From Mugil cephalus (Eukaryota > Chordata > Actinopteri > Mugiliformes > Mugilidae), in NCBI RefSeq assembly GCF_022458985.1, contig NC_061771.1, positions 19,231,501 through 19,295,500 on the forward strand: a stretch of 64,000 nt of DNA, in the 5' to 3' direction. Shown here piece by piece: positions 1-10,283 of this stretch. The translations under genes were made by a program, and so were the position numbers. Position 1 is the first letter of the stretch, and the number at the start of each line of letters is the position of its first letter. The notes below the pieces were generated by a model. The model was given only the letters and a program-made list of their open reading frames with translations. It did not search any database and had not been told where the DNA came from.

Positions 1-483
1 ATTGATTCAAAGCGCTGCAGCAAGACCACTAACAGGAATTAACAAGAGAGATAATATTACTCCAGTTTTAGCTTCTTCTCATTGGCTTCTTGGAGCCAGA
101 ATCTATTTTTTGTGTGTGGGTTTTGCATCATGCGGTTGTTGCGTCATGGTGTTGTCACATTCAGGGGTGCAGCTCTTCTCTATTGGTTGTGGTGCATGGT
201 GGCGGGAGTTTTGAGACAATAGAGACAAAAGGGGACTGACCTAATATTTTTTGTTGACCATCACTTTGCCATTATTTTTCACCGTTATAATAATCATTCC
301 TCGACACCCATTTAGTATTATTTACATTTTTTGTTTATGACTGCTCGATGGCTTTTTTTTCTTTTGCCATTTTTGAAACAATAAACCTTTGAAACGAATC
401 ATGGACTTTTGGATTTTGAGACGTGTCACAAAAGACTAGTTCCAGTTATTCAGCAGCTAAAATAATACCAAACAGCCACTTCA

Positions 484-712
484 GCTCCTTTTAAAGAATT
501 GAATTTAAAATCCTAATACATACTTACATACAAGGCCCTCTGCTCAAGGTTTCTTCCTGTTAAAAGGAAGTTTTTCTTTGCCATGTCGCCTTCAGGCTTG
601 CTCTGGAGGTTTCAGAACAGTTTTTCTCAAGTTTCTTGAGACAATGTATATTGTTATTGGTGCTATATAAATAAAATTGAATTGAACTGGTTTGAATTGA
701 ATTGAATGCTGA
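484..712 (+). repeat. teleost dispersed repeat with (ATTGA)n tail
   Basis: The stretch contains CTCAAGGTTTCTTCCTG, TTAAAAGGAAGTTTTT and a tail GCTATATAAATAAAATTGAA that runs into short ATTGA repeats. I recognise this layout as a very common teleost interspersed repeat; I do not assign a family name. Limits are approximate. Confidence 0.6.
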
Positions 713-1124
713 CTGAAAAATGTCCCTGATTTACCCAACTTTGCAGTAGTGACCCAGATCAGCCAACTGCAGGACTAAAGCTGTCTATTCAGTATTGTTC
801 AGGACATGAAATCCAGCCTTGACTGTGGCACTTTTAACCCAAACGTTCAACTTTATTTTTATGCACATTTGCATGGTTTATTTACTTTGGTCCTGGTACT
901 AGTAGTACTTGTCCTCATGCATCAGCAGACTTATTTTGATAAGCCATTGTGGAGTTCAAATTCCACCCTCCTCGTGGTTGTGCCAATTGGCATTTGCGTT
1001 TCAGTGGTTGGCATAGTGAGCATAGTGAAAAGACGACAAACATAAAGCCAAAAACAAATAAACATCTATCTACCGTTTTGCCAACTATTTTTGTACATTT
1101 TTCATAATGCTAATCTAATTTTAT

Positions 1125-1225
1125 TTTATCTTTCTTTTGTTTACTTATATATGCAACAAAGCTACGGTGACTAAGTAATTTCCCTCGTGGATCGATCATT
1201 AAAGTGTTTCTGGGTCTATCCATCT
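1125..1225 (+). repeat. LINE-like 3' tail, copy 1
   Basis: It reads ATGCAACAAAG, then AATTTCCCTCGTGGATC, then ATTAAAGT and short TCTATC-like repeats. The same order (GCAACAAAG, ATTTCCCT, GTGGATCATTAAAGT) occurs at 33660-33785. Such ends with TCTA-rich tails are typical of the 3' ends of fish LINE elements. Assignment to a specific LINE clade is not possible here. Confidence 0.55.
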
Positions 1226-1297
1226 ATGCGTCGCTTCCCCCTCCTGTCCGACAGGGGGCGCCAACAATTTACTAGCAGCTTCGCTCCCTAGTTGTTT

Positions 1298-1306
1298 ACT
1301 TCCGGG
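1298..1306 (+). promoter_or_regulatory. ETS-type site (ACTTCCGGG) in plrg1 promoter
   Basis: ACTTCCGGG lies about 140 bases before the plrg1 start codon in a locally GC-rich stretch with no clear TATA box. ETS/GABPA sites of this form are common in housekeeping promoters. The role is inferred. Confidence 0.4.
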
Positions 1307-1440
1307 TCGTCTGGCCACTGCGTTGTAGTGTCCGTCATGTTTTCACGTTTGTGATAATTTTTCGAGTGCTCCCAAGTTAGTTTCGCCAAAAACCTATATA
1401 TTATTTATTTTGGGGTAGCAGCGGTACTTTCATCACCACA

Positions 1441-4400
1441 ATGACCGAGGTAAGATGAACATTTTAATTGTTTTATGGCTTTTTGCTTCGCTCCCGCCCT
1501 GGAGCGACCCGGCGCACACACTGTCGGGCCTGACTAATTGCTGGAGGGACTTCGTTTACTGTTTTGTTATCGCTTCTTGTTTATGGTTTATGGAGTTACT
1601 TTTTGGTTGTTTCGTCAGTGTACAACTTTAAATTTGAACTTCTGTCTCCTACAGGATGTCCAGAAACACTCGGTCCACACTCTGGTCTTCAGGTCTCTTA
1701 AAAGGACCCATGATATGTTTGTGTCGGACCATGCGAAGTCTGTCGCCCTGGATGAAGAAAGGTGAGCTCACATTAGTGCGGACTACGGATTTAAACTTCA
1801 TCTTTAATGTTCTCACGCTGCGTTAAATGATGAACAGATCTTGTTTCTGGATGCTCTGCTACCAGGTTTGCTGTGGATTAGACTGTGTGGTTGGTACAGA
1901 AGTGTCATGATTGTAATAAATCAATAAGAATATTTTGGCAAAAGCAAAGGATGAGAGTTTTCTTGCAGGTGAACTAGTTATTTATTAGGCTACACATATC
2001 TCCTGTGTATCAGGTACACTAAACTAAAACAGAGTCCTACAGTCTGAGTTGATGCACAGTTATAGATATATTCAGATTTACGCGTAAAATGTTCCTTAAA
2101 GCGCTTTTTTTTCATACAGTCAAAGCTTTCATGCTTTATCGATTTGTCAGAAAATTGTTGCTAAATTTTCTTTTAGAAGTTTTCGTCTTTATTTTGCTTC
2201 TGCAATCGTGGATAATGTTTCTGGCTTTCTCTGACCACGTCAGTCCAAAACAAAATATATTCAGTCTGCCTCATGTGTAGATAAGTATCAGGTGGTCACC
2301 CTTAAACAGTTCTGTTTTTGTTTCTGAAAATTACAATAAATTAATTTGTAAGTGTAAGTTGAAGTGTTGTTGCGTTCACTTGTCAGGTATTTTATTTACT
2401 TGATGAAATATTTAGCTATAAATTCAAATTAATAAGGTATGTAGAGAACTGTTTATCTATATTGAAACCAAACAAACTGTGTGATAAATCACGTGGTCAG
2501 TGTAAACATTTGAGAGCGCTTGTTTGCTGTCTCTCGTTTTTGCAGCCATAAGATGAAGATGGGTGTGAAACTGAAAGCAGACTACAATGCAGTTTTACAC
2601 ATGCCCGTCCTGAAGGAAGGCAAAGACCGAGTGTCACAGCTTCCAGGCGGCATGCACGGACACCAGAGCTACACACAGCCAGGTGAGGAGGACACTGACA
2701 TCACCCTCAGCATGAGAGCAGCTGATTAGGATTCTGTGCATTAACAATGTCTTGTAGTTTATTTAAGAAATTTTAAGATAATTTCTTCTTCTTCTTGTTC
2801 TGAATACTTTTTTTTTTTACTATTCTTTTTAGGTGATGACCCAGAATACCTGATAACCGGCACACATGCGTACCCCTCTGGACCTGGTAAATACTGGTTA
2901 CTCTAGTTTAAATGTCTTTTTAGCTGCTTTATTCCTGTGTTCATACTTGTACCTTTCATTCAACAGGAGTGGCACTAACTGCTGACACGAAGATGCACAG
3001 AAATCCCAGTGAGGGAGGAGTTCACTCCATGACGTTGGCGTTGCCGCCCTCACAAGCCAGGTAATCTTTTCCTCTACATGTTCTATAAGTTGAGTGGGTT
3101 GTTGGGACTCATTTGGAATAAATACATTGATTGAACAACACAATTTAACCATGTTTGCCTTGTTGGGCACCTTCAGGCAGGACGCCAGCCGCACTGCAGC
3201 CAGCGTTGGAGACATCCATCTACACGCTGGAATACCAGAGAGATCTCGTCCTCATTCGACTGCAGTGGTAGGTCACAGTGGATTTCCACCAAGGGGTAGG
3301 ACAGTTAGACAAATACACATAGACGTCTATGATTGGGTATAAAGAAAGTTATGAGAGTTTCATCTTCATTTATCTTTGTTAACCCGGTGAAGAGGTCAGA
3401 GTTGACCATTGTTGTGCTTATTTTAGTCGATCTTGGAAGGAGGTGGCACCAGAAACTCTGCACTCATGAGGAGAGCACCAACGATGCCCAAACCTCAGTG
3501 GCATCCGCCATGGAAACTGTTTCGGGTAACTATGGATCGTTTCTCCAATTTAAATGTTATTTGGTTATTTCTTAAATGTATTTTATTGTAAACAGTGATA
3601 ATATTTATCTGACAGGTTATCAGTGGTCACCTGGGCTGGGTGAGGTCCATTGCTGTGGAGCCTGGAAATCAGTGGTTTGTTACAGGGTCCGCTGATAGAA
3701 CAATTAAGGTAAACGTTGCTTGATTATTATTCCGTGTATAACATGTCTTCTTCTTCTTCTTCTTTATTAAATCACATCTTATGTTCATCTATAGTAAACA
3801 TCACTTGACATTTTTAGAAAGACAATAAAACATATAATGCATGAGCACATTTAGCCTTTGTATTTCTTTGTATTTCTGTTGTGAAAAATTCATTTCTTTA
3901 GTTGATCGTCCTCTTCTTATTTAATTATAGACTCATTATTTCCATTTACAGAGTTTTCTGTGGGAGATAGTAATGTTTTGTGTAGACACTAAGCTGTGAG
4001 ACTTTGCTGAACCATCACAAAAAATATATATTATAACACAACAAAGGGACGGAAAACCTTCCAAAAACCTGACAAAATCTCATTAGACTTATATAAATGA
4101 TCGTGTTCTGTGTAGGTTTATACACATCAGAATGCTCTGCTGTTGATGGACGCAAACTGTTTTATTTTTTCATCATTTGTATCTTACACGTTAAGGTGGG
4201 ATTGTGACTGTGGATACGCTATTTCTAGAAATGTTCCGTCCTGGTGTAACTTAAAGGCCGTTTGTCCCGACAGATCTGGGACCTGGCCAGCGGCAAACTG
4301 AAACTGTCTCTGACCGGACACATCAGTACAGTGCGTGGTGTGGCCGTGAGTAACCGCAGCCCTTATCTGTTCTCCTGTGGAGAAGACAAGCAGGTCAAAT

Positions 4401-6278
4401 GCTGGGATCTGGAGTACAACAAGGTAAGGTCAGCCTTTACACAAAGTTTGTGGGCAGGAGGAGGAAAATGAAATTGAGTCGTTTAAAAAAAAAAAAAAAA
4501 AATCATAAAGGTCATAAACCGGAAGTTAAACTTTTGTGGTTGGTGTACATTCAGGTCATCAGGCACTACCACGGTCACCTCAGTGCTGTATATGATTTGG
4601 ATCTGCATCCCACCATCGACGTACTTGTGACGTGCAGCAGAGACGCTACAGCAAGGGTAAGATCCTGATCTGCATATCTTTTTTCAGATTTAAGGATGAG
4701 AAACTGTCCTCGCATTGAGTTATCTGGTCAGATTTTCATTGTTTATATGGTTAAGAAGGATCGAACGAAAGCATTTAAACAAATCTGTAAAAATTAAGAA
4801 ATTTGATGTTGGGCTAATCATGACGTTTGTCTACCTTTTCAAACACATCAAGCAGTGTGGTTATGGTGTCTTGTGTAGAGGCTGTAGTTGAGCATGTGTG
4901 TCTCTGAGCATGTACCAGGATAAACAACTGGATTTCACTGTCCATACAGGTGTGGGACATCAGGACCAAAGCTAACGTGCACACACTCACCGGTCACACC
5001 AACACTGTGGCTACAGTGAGATGTCAAGCAGCAGAACCACAAGTCATCACAGGTAAATATATATAATTAAATCTAAAAGCATCATCTAAATATTTGCTTT
5101 AATCCCCACAGACGTACCTGTTAGTTGTCTCCCCGCTGACATATGTGACTGATTTTCTGCAGGAAGCCACGATTCAACCATCAGGCTGTGGGATCTGATC
5201 GCTGGGAAAACTAGAGCCACTCTGACCAACCACAAGAAGTCTGTCCGAACTCTGGTGCTGCACCCGAGACAGTGAGTAGACAACATCAACGTGTAGAAAG
5301 ATGGAGGAACCGTCAAGAGGCCATTCAAGACATATTGTTTGATACAATTTTCAATGTGGTGCAGAACATTGCATTCCTGACTCCTAATTACTACATTCAT
5401 GTTGTAAAATAAATAATTATTTTCTAAATGTTTTGCAGGTTCTTTCAGTTTAGGCACTAGGGGGCGTTAATAATAAAGATGTAATGTAGCTAGCGTCACA
5501 GATCTTTCAGAATATGTTTACTGTTGCAGTTTAGTCCTGTGTAGAGAAACAACATAAAGACTTAATCTAGGCTCTGGAACCTGTGATAGACATGAGAGTC
5601 ATATTTAGGATTATAGAATTACCTTCGGTTGTTCCAAATCAATTAAAGACTAGAAGTGACGCGTTATTCTCTTATTTCTCAGATACACATTTGCCTCGGG
5701 ATCCGCCGATAACATCAAGCAGTGGATGTTCCCAGATGGCAACTTCATCCAGAACCTGTCGGGCCACAACGCCATCATCAACACCCTGGCTGTTAACTCT
5801 GACGGCGTCTTGGTGTCTGGAGGTAAAACTAAACGGCTGCATTTGACCATTATCTTCACTCAGGTTAAGAATCATCGGGGATTCGTCTCACGTTTTTTTT
5901 TTTTTTTCTTTTCCCCCCGTGCTCTGCAGCGGACAACGGCACCATCCACATGTGGGACTGGAGGACGGGATACAACTTCCAGCGGATCCATGCGGCCGTG
6001 CAGCCCGGGTCTCTGGACAGCGAGTCGGGAATCTTCGCCTGCATGTTTGACAACTCGGAGAGCCGACTGATCACCGCAGAGGCCGACAAGACCATTAAAG
6101 TTTACAAAGAGGACGACACCGCTGTGAGTTACACATTTATATTTAACGTGTTTTGTATTTTTCCTCTGCTAAATCCCAAGAAGCAGATAATTTGACAACT
6201 GTGTTTTATTTCCTGCAGACCGAAGAAAGCCACCCAATCAACTGGAAACCAGAAATCCTCAAGAGAAAAAGATTCTAA
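1441..6278 (+). CDS. plrg1: pleiotropic regulator 1 (spliceosomal WD40 protein)
   Basis: PLRG1/Prp46 is a core subunit of the nuclear Prp19/CDC5L spliceosome complex, needed for catalytic activation. Fifteen exons: 1441-1449, 1655-1761, 2546-2682, 2833-2886, 2967-3060, 3177-3267, 3427-3525, 3616-3708, 4274-4423, 4555-4656, 4950-5052, 5163-5271, 5683-5822, 5930-6123, 6219-6278. Together they give 513 residues (human PLRG1 is 514). The N-terminus has the family block [20 protein letters not shown] and later WHPPWKL. About residues 195-500 hold seven WD40 units, with clear signatures such as [20 protein letters not shown] and [15 protein letters not shown]. The C-terminus ends in KRKRF. The first exon encodes only M-T-E, so its placement rests on the Kozak context and a good donor. 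All introns are GT-AG. Confidence 0.97.
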
Positions 6279-6431
6279 CCATTGTTTCTTTTTGTTTTTT
6301 TTCCTCTTGTCACAGTAACAACTTACATTGTATTTTTACTGACTCTTGTAGTAGATATGCCCAGCAATTCTCATTTGCTTTAAAATATTACGGCGCCTCT
6401 AACAGAAGCAGCAACAGGATGATTGCGCGCG

Positions 6432-8965
6432 TTATTCTAAAAACCATCTGCAGTCCTCGCTGTATGACGTTAGTCCCGTAAAGTTGCCGTGTTGAACAGC
6501 CAGGAACAACCCGGAGTGTTTGTTCTTGATGACAACGGCTCTCTGATGGCTCTGGTCACTCTGGTCCACCAACAGAAGCCACTTCTCACACTCAGAAGGG
6601 CAGACTTCAGAGTGGACCTGGTTCATATTGGCATCAAATCCTGCAGCAAAGAAAGAAGACGGTGTGTTTGAAAATATTCTTTTTCTTTTTTGTTTGTATT
6701 GACTCAGATTTGCCAGTTGTACAGATGTGGACGTAACTGTTCCTCCTTTTTTTCTGGCTTTGCATTTGAATAAAGACCCACATTTTTTCGACCCCCTCTT
6801 GTCTCAGAGTGTCTGTTCTCACCGAGGTATCTGCTGGTGACGGCGTTCCTGTAGTACTTGCAGGCTTCGCCCTTAATCTCCTCCCAGTAACACTGAGCCC
6901 CGGGCGTCTCGCTGAGATCCACCGGGTTTCTGCTGTCGCCACGCGGCCGGATTATCTGCTCACCTGTGAGGTTAACATGTGGTTGACCACAGTTTGGTCA
7001 TCAGGAGTGCGTTTGACATTTAAGTGTCGCAGAAACAAAACAAAAAATATATACTCATAGATACTAGACTCTACAAAAAAAAATCAAACTTCAAAGTTTC
7101 GGCATCTATTACTGTTTTATGAAATCAGCTTTCAGATGAAAATACAAATCCCAGATGTGTTGCTATTGGACAAACATTTGGGTTTGGTTGGAATTTTATG
7201 ACAAATATAGATCATACTCTTCTTACAGAATAAATATTGGATTTAGTACCAGATCCCAGATCTCCATTGGTAGCATAATGGAGAAGGCTGCTAGAAAACA
7301 GTAGTATTGTGTTTGTGCTGTAATTCCCTCTCAAGTATGTTAAGTTTTGCCTAACTGCTCCATTGAAAGTGTCCATCCTTGACCTCCTGAGAGCCGAGCT
7401 TTTGCTTGGTCTGAATTTTTTATTCTCCACGGTATTTGGGATTAGTAGCACCATTTTTGAACAGGAAGTAGTAGTTGGAAAAAAAAAACTATGTCCTGAT
7501 ATTATTTATATTATAATAAAGTCACCCATATAAAACTATTTATTTTAATTGCTGAACCTGTCTGAGCAGAGACAGATGAAGTCCCAACGTCCTCAAACGA
7601 ATACTTGCTAATTAGCGACGCTGTGGCTCGTTGCTCTTGATAAAATATGGTAAATGTGCGTCATATCAAACGAGAAATGCTAATAAGCATAAATAAGTTT
7701 CAACCGTTCAATTATGTTTTCCACCTCGTCCACATTTGTCCTGTGATCACCTGTGGAATGAACCCACTGTCCTGTTTTTATATTAAGTAGTGTCTTGACG
7801 TTTTGCTACCACTAGATGGCAGACTAAAGCATCCACTAATGAGGAGAGTGGGGTTAAATGAAGCAGAATAAGCTGCGATAAAACCTAAAACTTGGAGTCT
7901 TGGTTTTCTACAGCTGCCATTATTTCATCCATAGACACGACAGGACTTGTGTTTTCTGTGATTCACTTGAACTGATTCTTTAAGCCACAAGGTTCTGAGT
8001 GTTTTGTTAAAGTGTTAATCCTGAAGACCTCCACCTATAACAGTATCCGGACACTGGATCCACCCTCAGTCTCAGGCAGAAACCCTGTTACTACCTGTGC
8101 ACGGCTTGTGGTCTTGTCACCACAGACATCCAGTTTCTAACACTGAGTTACTCTTTATGTTATTTCATCCTTTCATCCTTTTAAACCTCACTCATCAACA
8201 GATAGTGGCAGATGTGTTCATGGAAAACAGATCCTCTTCCTGCTTCCTGTCTCCGTATCCATACCTGAGTCATGGATGTAGAGGTCAGAGAGCGCGTGAC
8301 GAAAACCTCGACCGGGTTTCTTCTTCAGAACAGGTTTAGCTGCTTCTCCCTGGTCCACCTCCTCTCTAGGAGACTCTTCGACTGTGAGCAGGTGACCGGC
8401 GTTAAACATGATCTCCTCCTCCAGAGACCTGACACACTTGTCAAAGTTCTCTTCGTCCTCGTCTGCAATTCTAGGAGGAAACAGCATTAACAGCGTTTAT
8501 GAAATCCCTTAATCGGAGAGAAGAAGGCGTCACATGTCCTCTTCATCCTCACCTGAAGTCCACCCACAGCAGGCCTGCAGTGATCAGCCCCAGCCACTCG
8601 CTGGCCTCCCACTCTTTGCTCAGCATGATCGGCACAATGATGACCTCCCTCGTGTCTGCATAGCTGAGCTCTTTCTTGCAGCTGCGTGAGGCCTGGTAAG
8701 CCGGAGTCATGACCGGACAAATCACCACAGCCTCCTCCACGCCTGCAGCCATCCTAAAACCACACACAGCTTCAATAAAGTCACGCTGTCCTCGACGAAG
8801 ACTGGACGCCAGGTCTTTTCATACTCACGCATCGTTGATGTTCCCTGTCACCCCTCCTTCGATATCCATCCACACGGGCAGGCCGTCATCTTTCAGGCGG
8901 TCGTATATCTTTTTCACAAGAGCCTGGTCATCCCACTGGTAGGAGAGCATAATATGGGATGGCAT
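6432..8965 (-). CDS. TIR-domain protein with C-terminal beta-trefoil-like repeats
   Basis: Five minus-strand exons (8829-8965, 8553-8753, 8265-8470, 6823-6963, 6432-6640), all GT-AG and frame-consistent, encode 297 residues. Residues 4-113 form a TIR domain: HIMLSYQWDDQ (strand A), VWMDIEGG (BB-loop region), MAAGVEEAVVICPVMTPAY, then SRSCKKELSYA and IIVPIML. E74 in KKEL sits where SARM1 and plant TIRs keep their NADase glutamate; Toll-like receptor TIRs lack that function. Residues 114-180 are an acidic to basic linker. Residues 218-297 hold two repeats, starting YYRNAVTSRYL and VIKNKHSGLFL and each ending with Trp, which resemble beta-trefoil units. No signal peptide or membrane segment is seen, so a cytosolic protein is inferred. 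The start is uncertain: an in-frame AGG AAA CCT (AAA)6 precedes the ATG, and an acceptor at 8993-8994 could join an unseen upstream exon. I do not recognise a gene symbol. NAD cleavage and an immune role are inferences. Confidence 0.85.
6769..6774 (+). terminator. candidate polyadenylation signal for plrg1
   Basis: AATAAA lies about 490 bases after the plrg1 stop codon and is the first canonical plus-strand signal I noticed downstream. If used, the plrg1 3' UTR would run antisense across the whole last exon of the neighbouring TIR gene. It could also be chance, since AATAAA is common in AT-rich DNA. Confidence 0.4.
7371..7895 (+). repeat. dispersed repeat family A, copy 1 (intron of TIR gene)
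   Basis: It shares several ordered blocks with the reverse complement of 41225-41615: CCTCCTGAGA, GAACAGGAAGTAGTAGTT, GAAGTCCCAAC, CGTCATATCAAAC, TTTGCTACCACT and GGCAGACTAAAGCATCCACT. The two copies have opposite orientation and differ by indels between blocks, so this is an old interspersed element. No coding capacity is seen. Limits are approximate. Confidence 0.75.
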
Positions 8966-8989
8966 TTTTTTTTTTTTTTTTTTAGGTTT

Positions 8990-10283
8990 CCTCTAAAAAG
9001 TACGAGAATATAATTTTGTGACACTAAAAACTGAGAAGTGCTCAAGAAACTAGCCCAGACAAAAAGAGAGGCTGCGTAGCTACACTGATTGTTTACTCAG
9101 GTACACAGCTCAGGTGACTCTGGTTGCTTGGTTACGGCCTGCACCTGAGGGAGGATGCACGATGGCCACCGTGTCCTGCAGGACCAACAATAATAGGCCT
9201 TGTAAAATTAAAGTACACATCAGACTGGCCTCTTTGTCTGTTTCTTAGTCACTATTTAAAAACCATCTCTTCTCCTTATTATATTATATTATATTATATT
9301 ATATTATATTATATTATATTATATTATATTATATTATGTGGATGCTATTGTGTTTTTACTCATGTTTTATGGTCTATCATGTATGTCTTTTATCTACGTC
9401 CTCCGTACATCACTTTGGTTCAGTTTGGTGGTATTTAAAAGGCCTCACACCTAAAGTTGGATCGGATTTTATATACTGACTTTGAGATAAGTGTTTTTAA
9501 CACCTGAGTACCAAATTGAAAATTGTGTGTGGACCTTTCCGCTGTGATGTCACCAAACGGTGACAGCACAAATTTTTTCATTCGTACATATTTTCTTTAC
9601 GCATGAGGCCTCTTTAAGTGTCAGTGATGGGAGTGTTGCTTGCTTATTTTTGCCAGTAGATGGAGCCACAACAACACTGCATGATCTTTTAAGCCCCTTA
9701 AATTTAAGTACCCCATTCTAATATTTGTCTTATTTGTACACTTCACCACAGGCAAAGAGCCAATACGCCCAAGATTGTATTATCTCAAGTCTTACTAACA
9801 CCGACTCATATCTTTGGCTCTTCCTACTTCCAGCTCACTTTATGATCTTCGACAGGTCGGACATAGTCTACTGTGCCACCTGTCCGCGTGGCATAGTAGA
9901 CTATGAATGTAATCTCTGGGCCTAATTACGTCTTAAGCAATCAGGGCCACAGATGGAGCCGATCAGCGTGGGACGTGCCGCCTGGCAGGAGGTGTGTCCA
10001 GCGCGCACACTCGGAGCTCTGTGGCCGCTCAGAAGCGCCGCGTAGCAGCCCAGGACGTTTGTTCTACAAGATGCTTGGATTTCTAGTCTCCAGAAACACG
10101 CAAACAGCTGCTGGAACACGGTGATGGAGAAAATCTGCAGGACTGCTTTCTTGTGCGCAAAAATGCACCGCGCGTTTACCTGCTTCTATCGGGAAAAGTT
10201 GCTAATGGGTGATTGAGGAGTTGGGAGTTTGAAACAGGAATATGTAGCCTATCATTTCTTGGCTAAACCAAAAGCTCAAAGCC
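8990..10283. other. bidirectional spacer between the TIR gene and dchs2
   Basis: This 1.3 kb separates two head-to-head start codons and should hold both promoters. I see an (ATATT)n microsatellite and no coding exon I can support. On the minus strand, a 31-base stretch near 9151-9181 has an acceptor before it (TCCTGCAG) and a donor after it (GTGCAG). It could be a small upstream exon of the TIR gene, but nothing confirms it. Confidence 0.5.
9276..9337. repeat. (ATATT)n microsatellite
   Basis: About twelve uninterrupted copies of the pentamer ATATT lie between the divergent TIR and dchs2 genes. Confidence 0.95.

Larger units (their letters stand above)
1..1440. other. plrg1 upstream region, non-coding
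   Basis: No convincing coding exon is seen here. The short open frames, for example around 806-1045, have no splice context or recognisable protein. The stretch holds two dispersed-repeat tails (listed separately) and, in its last 150 bases, a TATA-less plrg1 promoter with an ETS-type site. Confidence 0.6.

Noticed and set aside
9922-10119. Minus-strand 65-codon frame as an upstream exon of the TIR gene
   Set aside because: No donor in the right phase and no similarity to a TIR-associated domain. It overlaps the GC-rich dchs2 promoter region, where random frames stay open.
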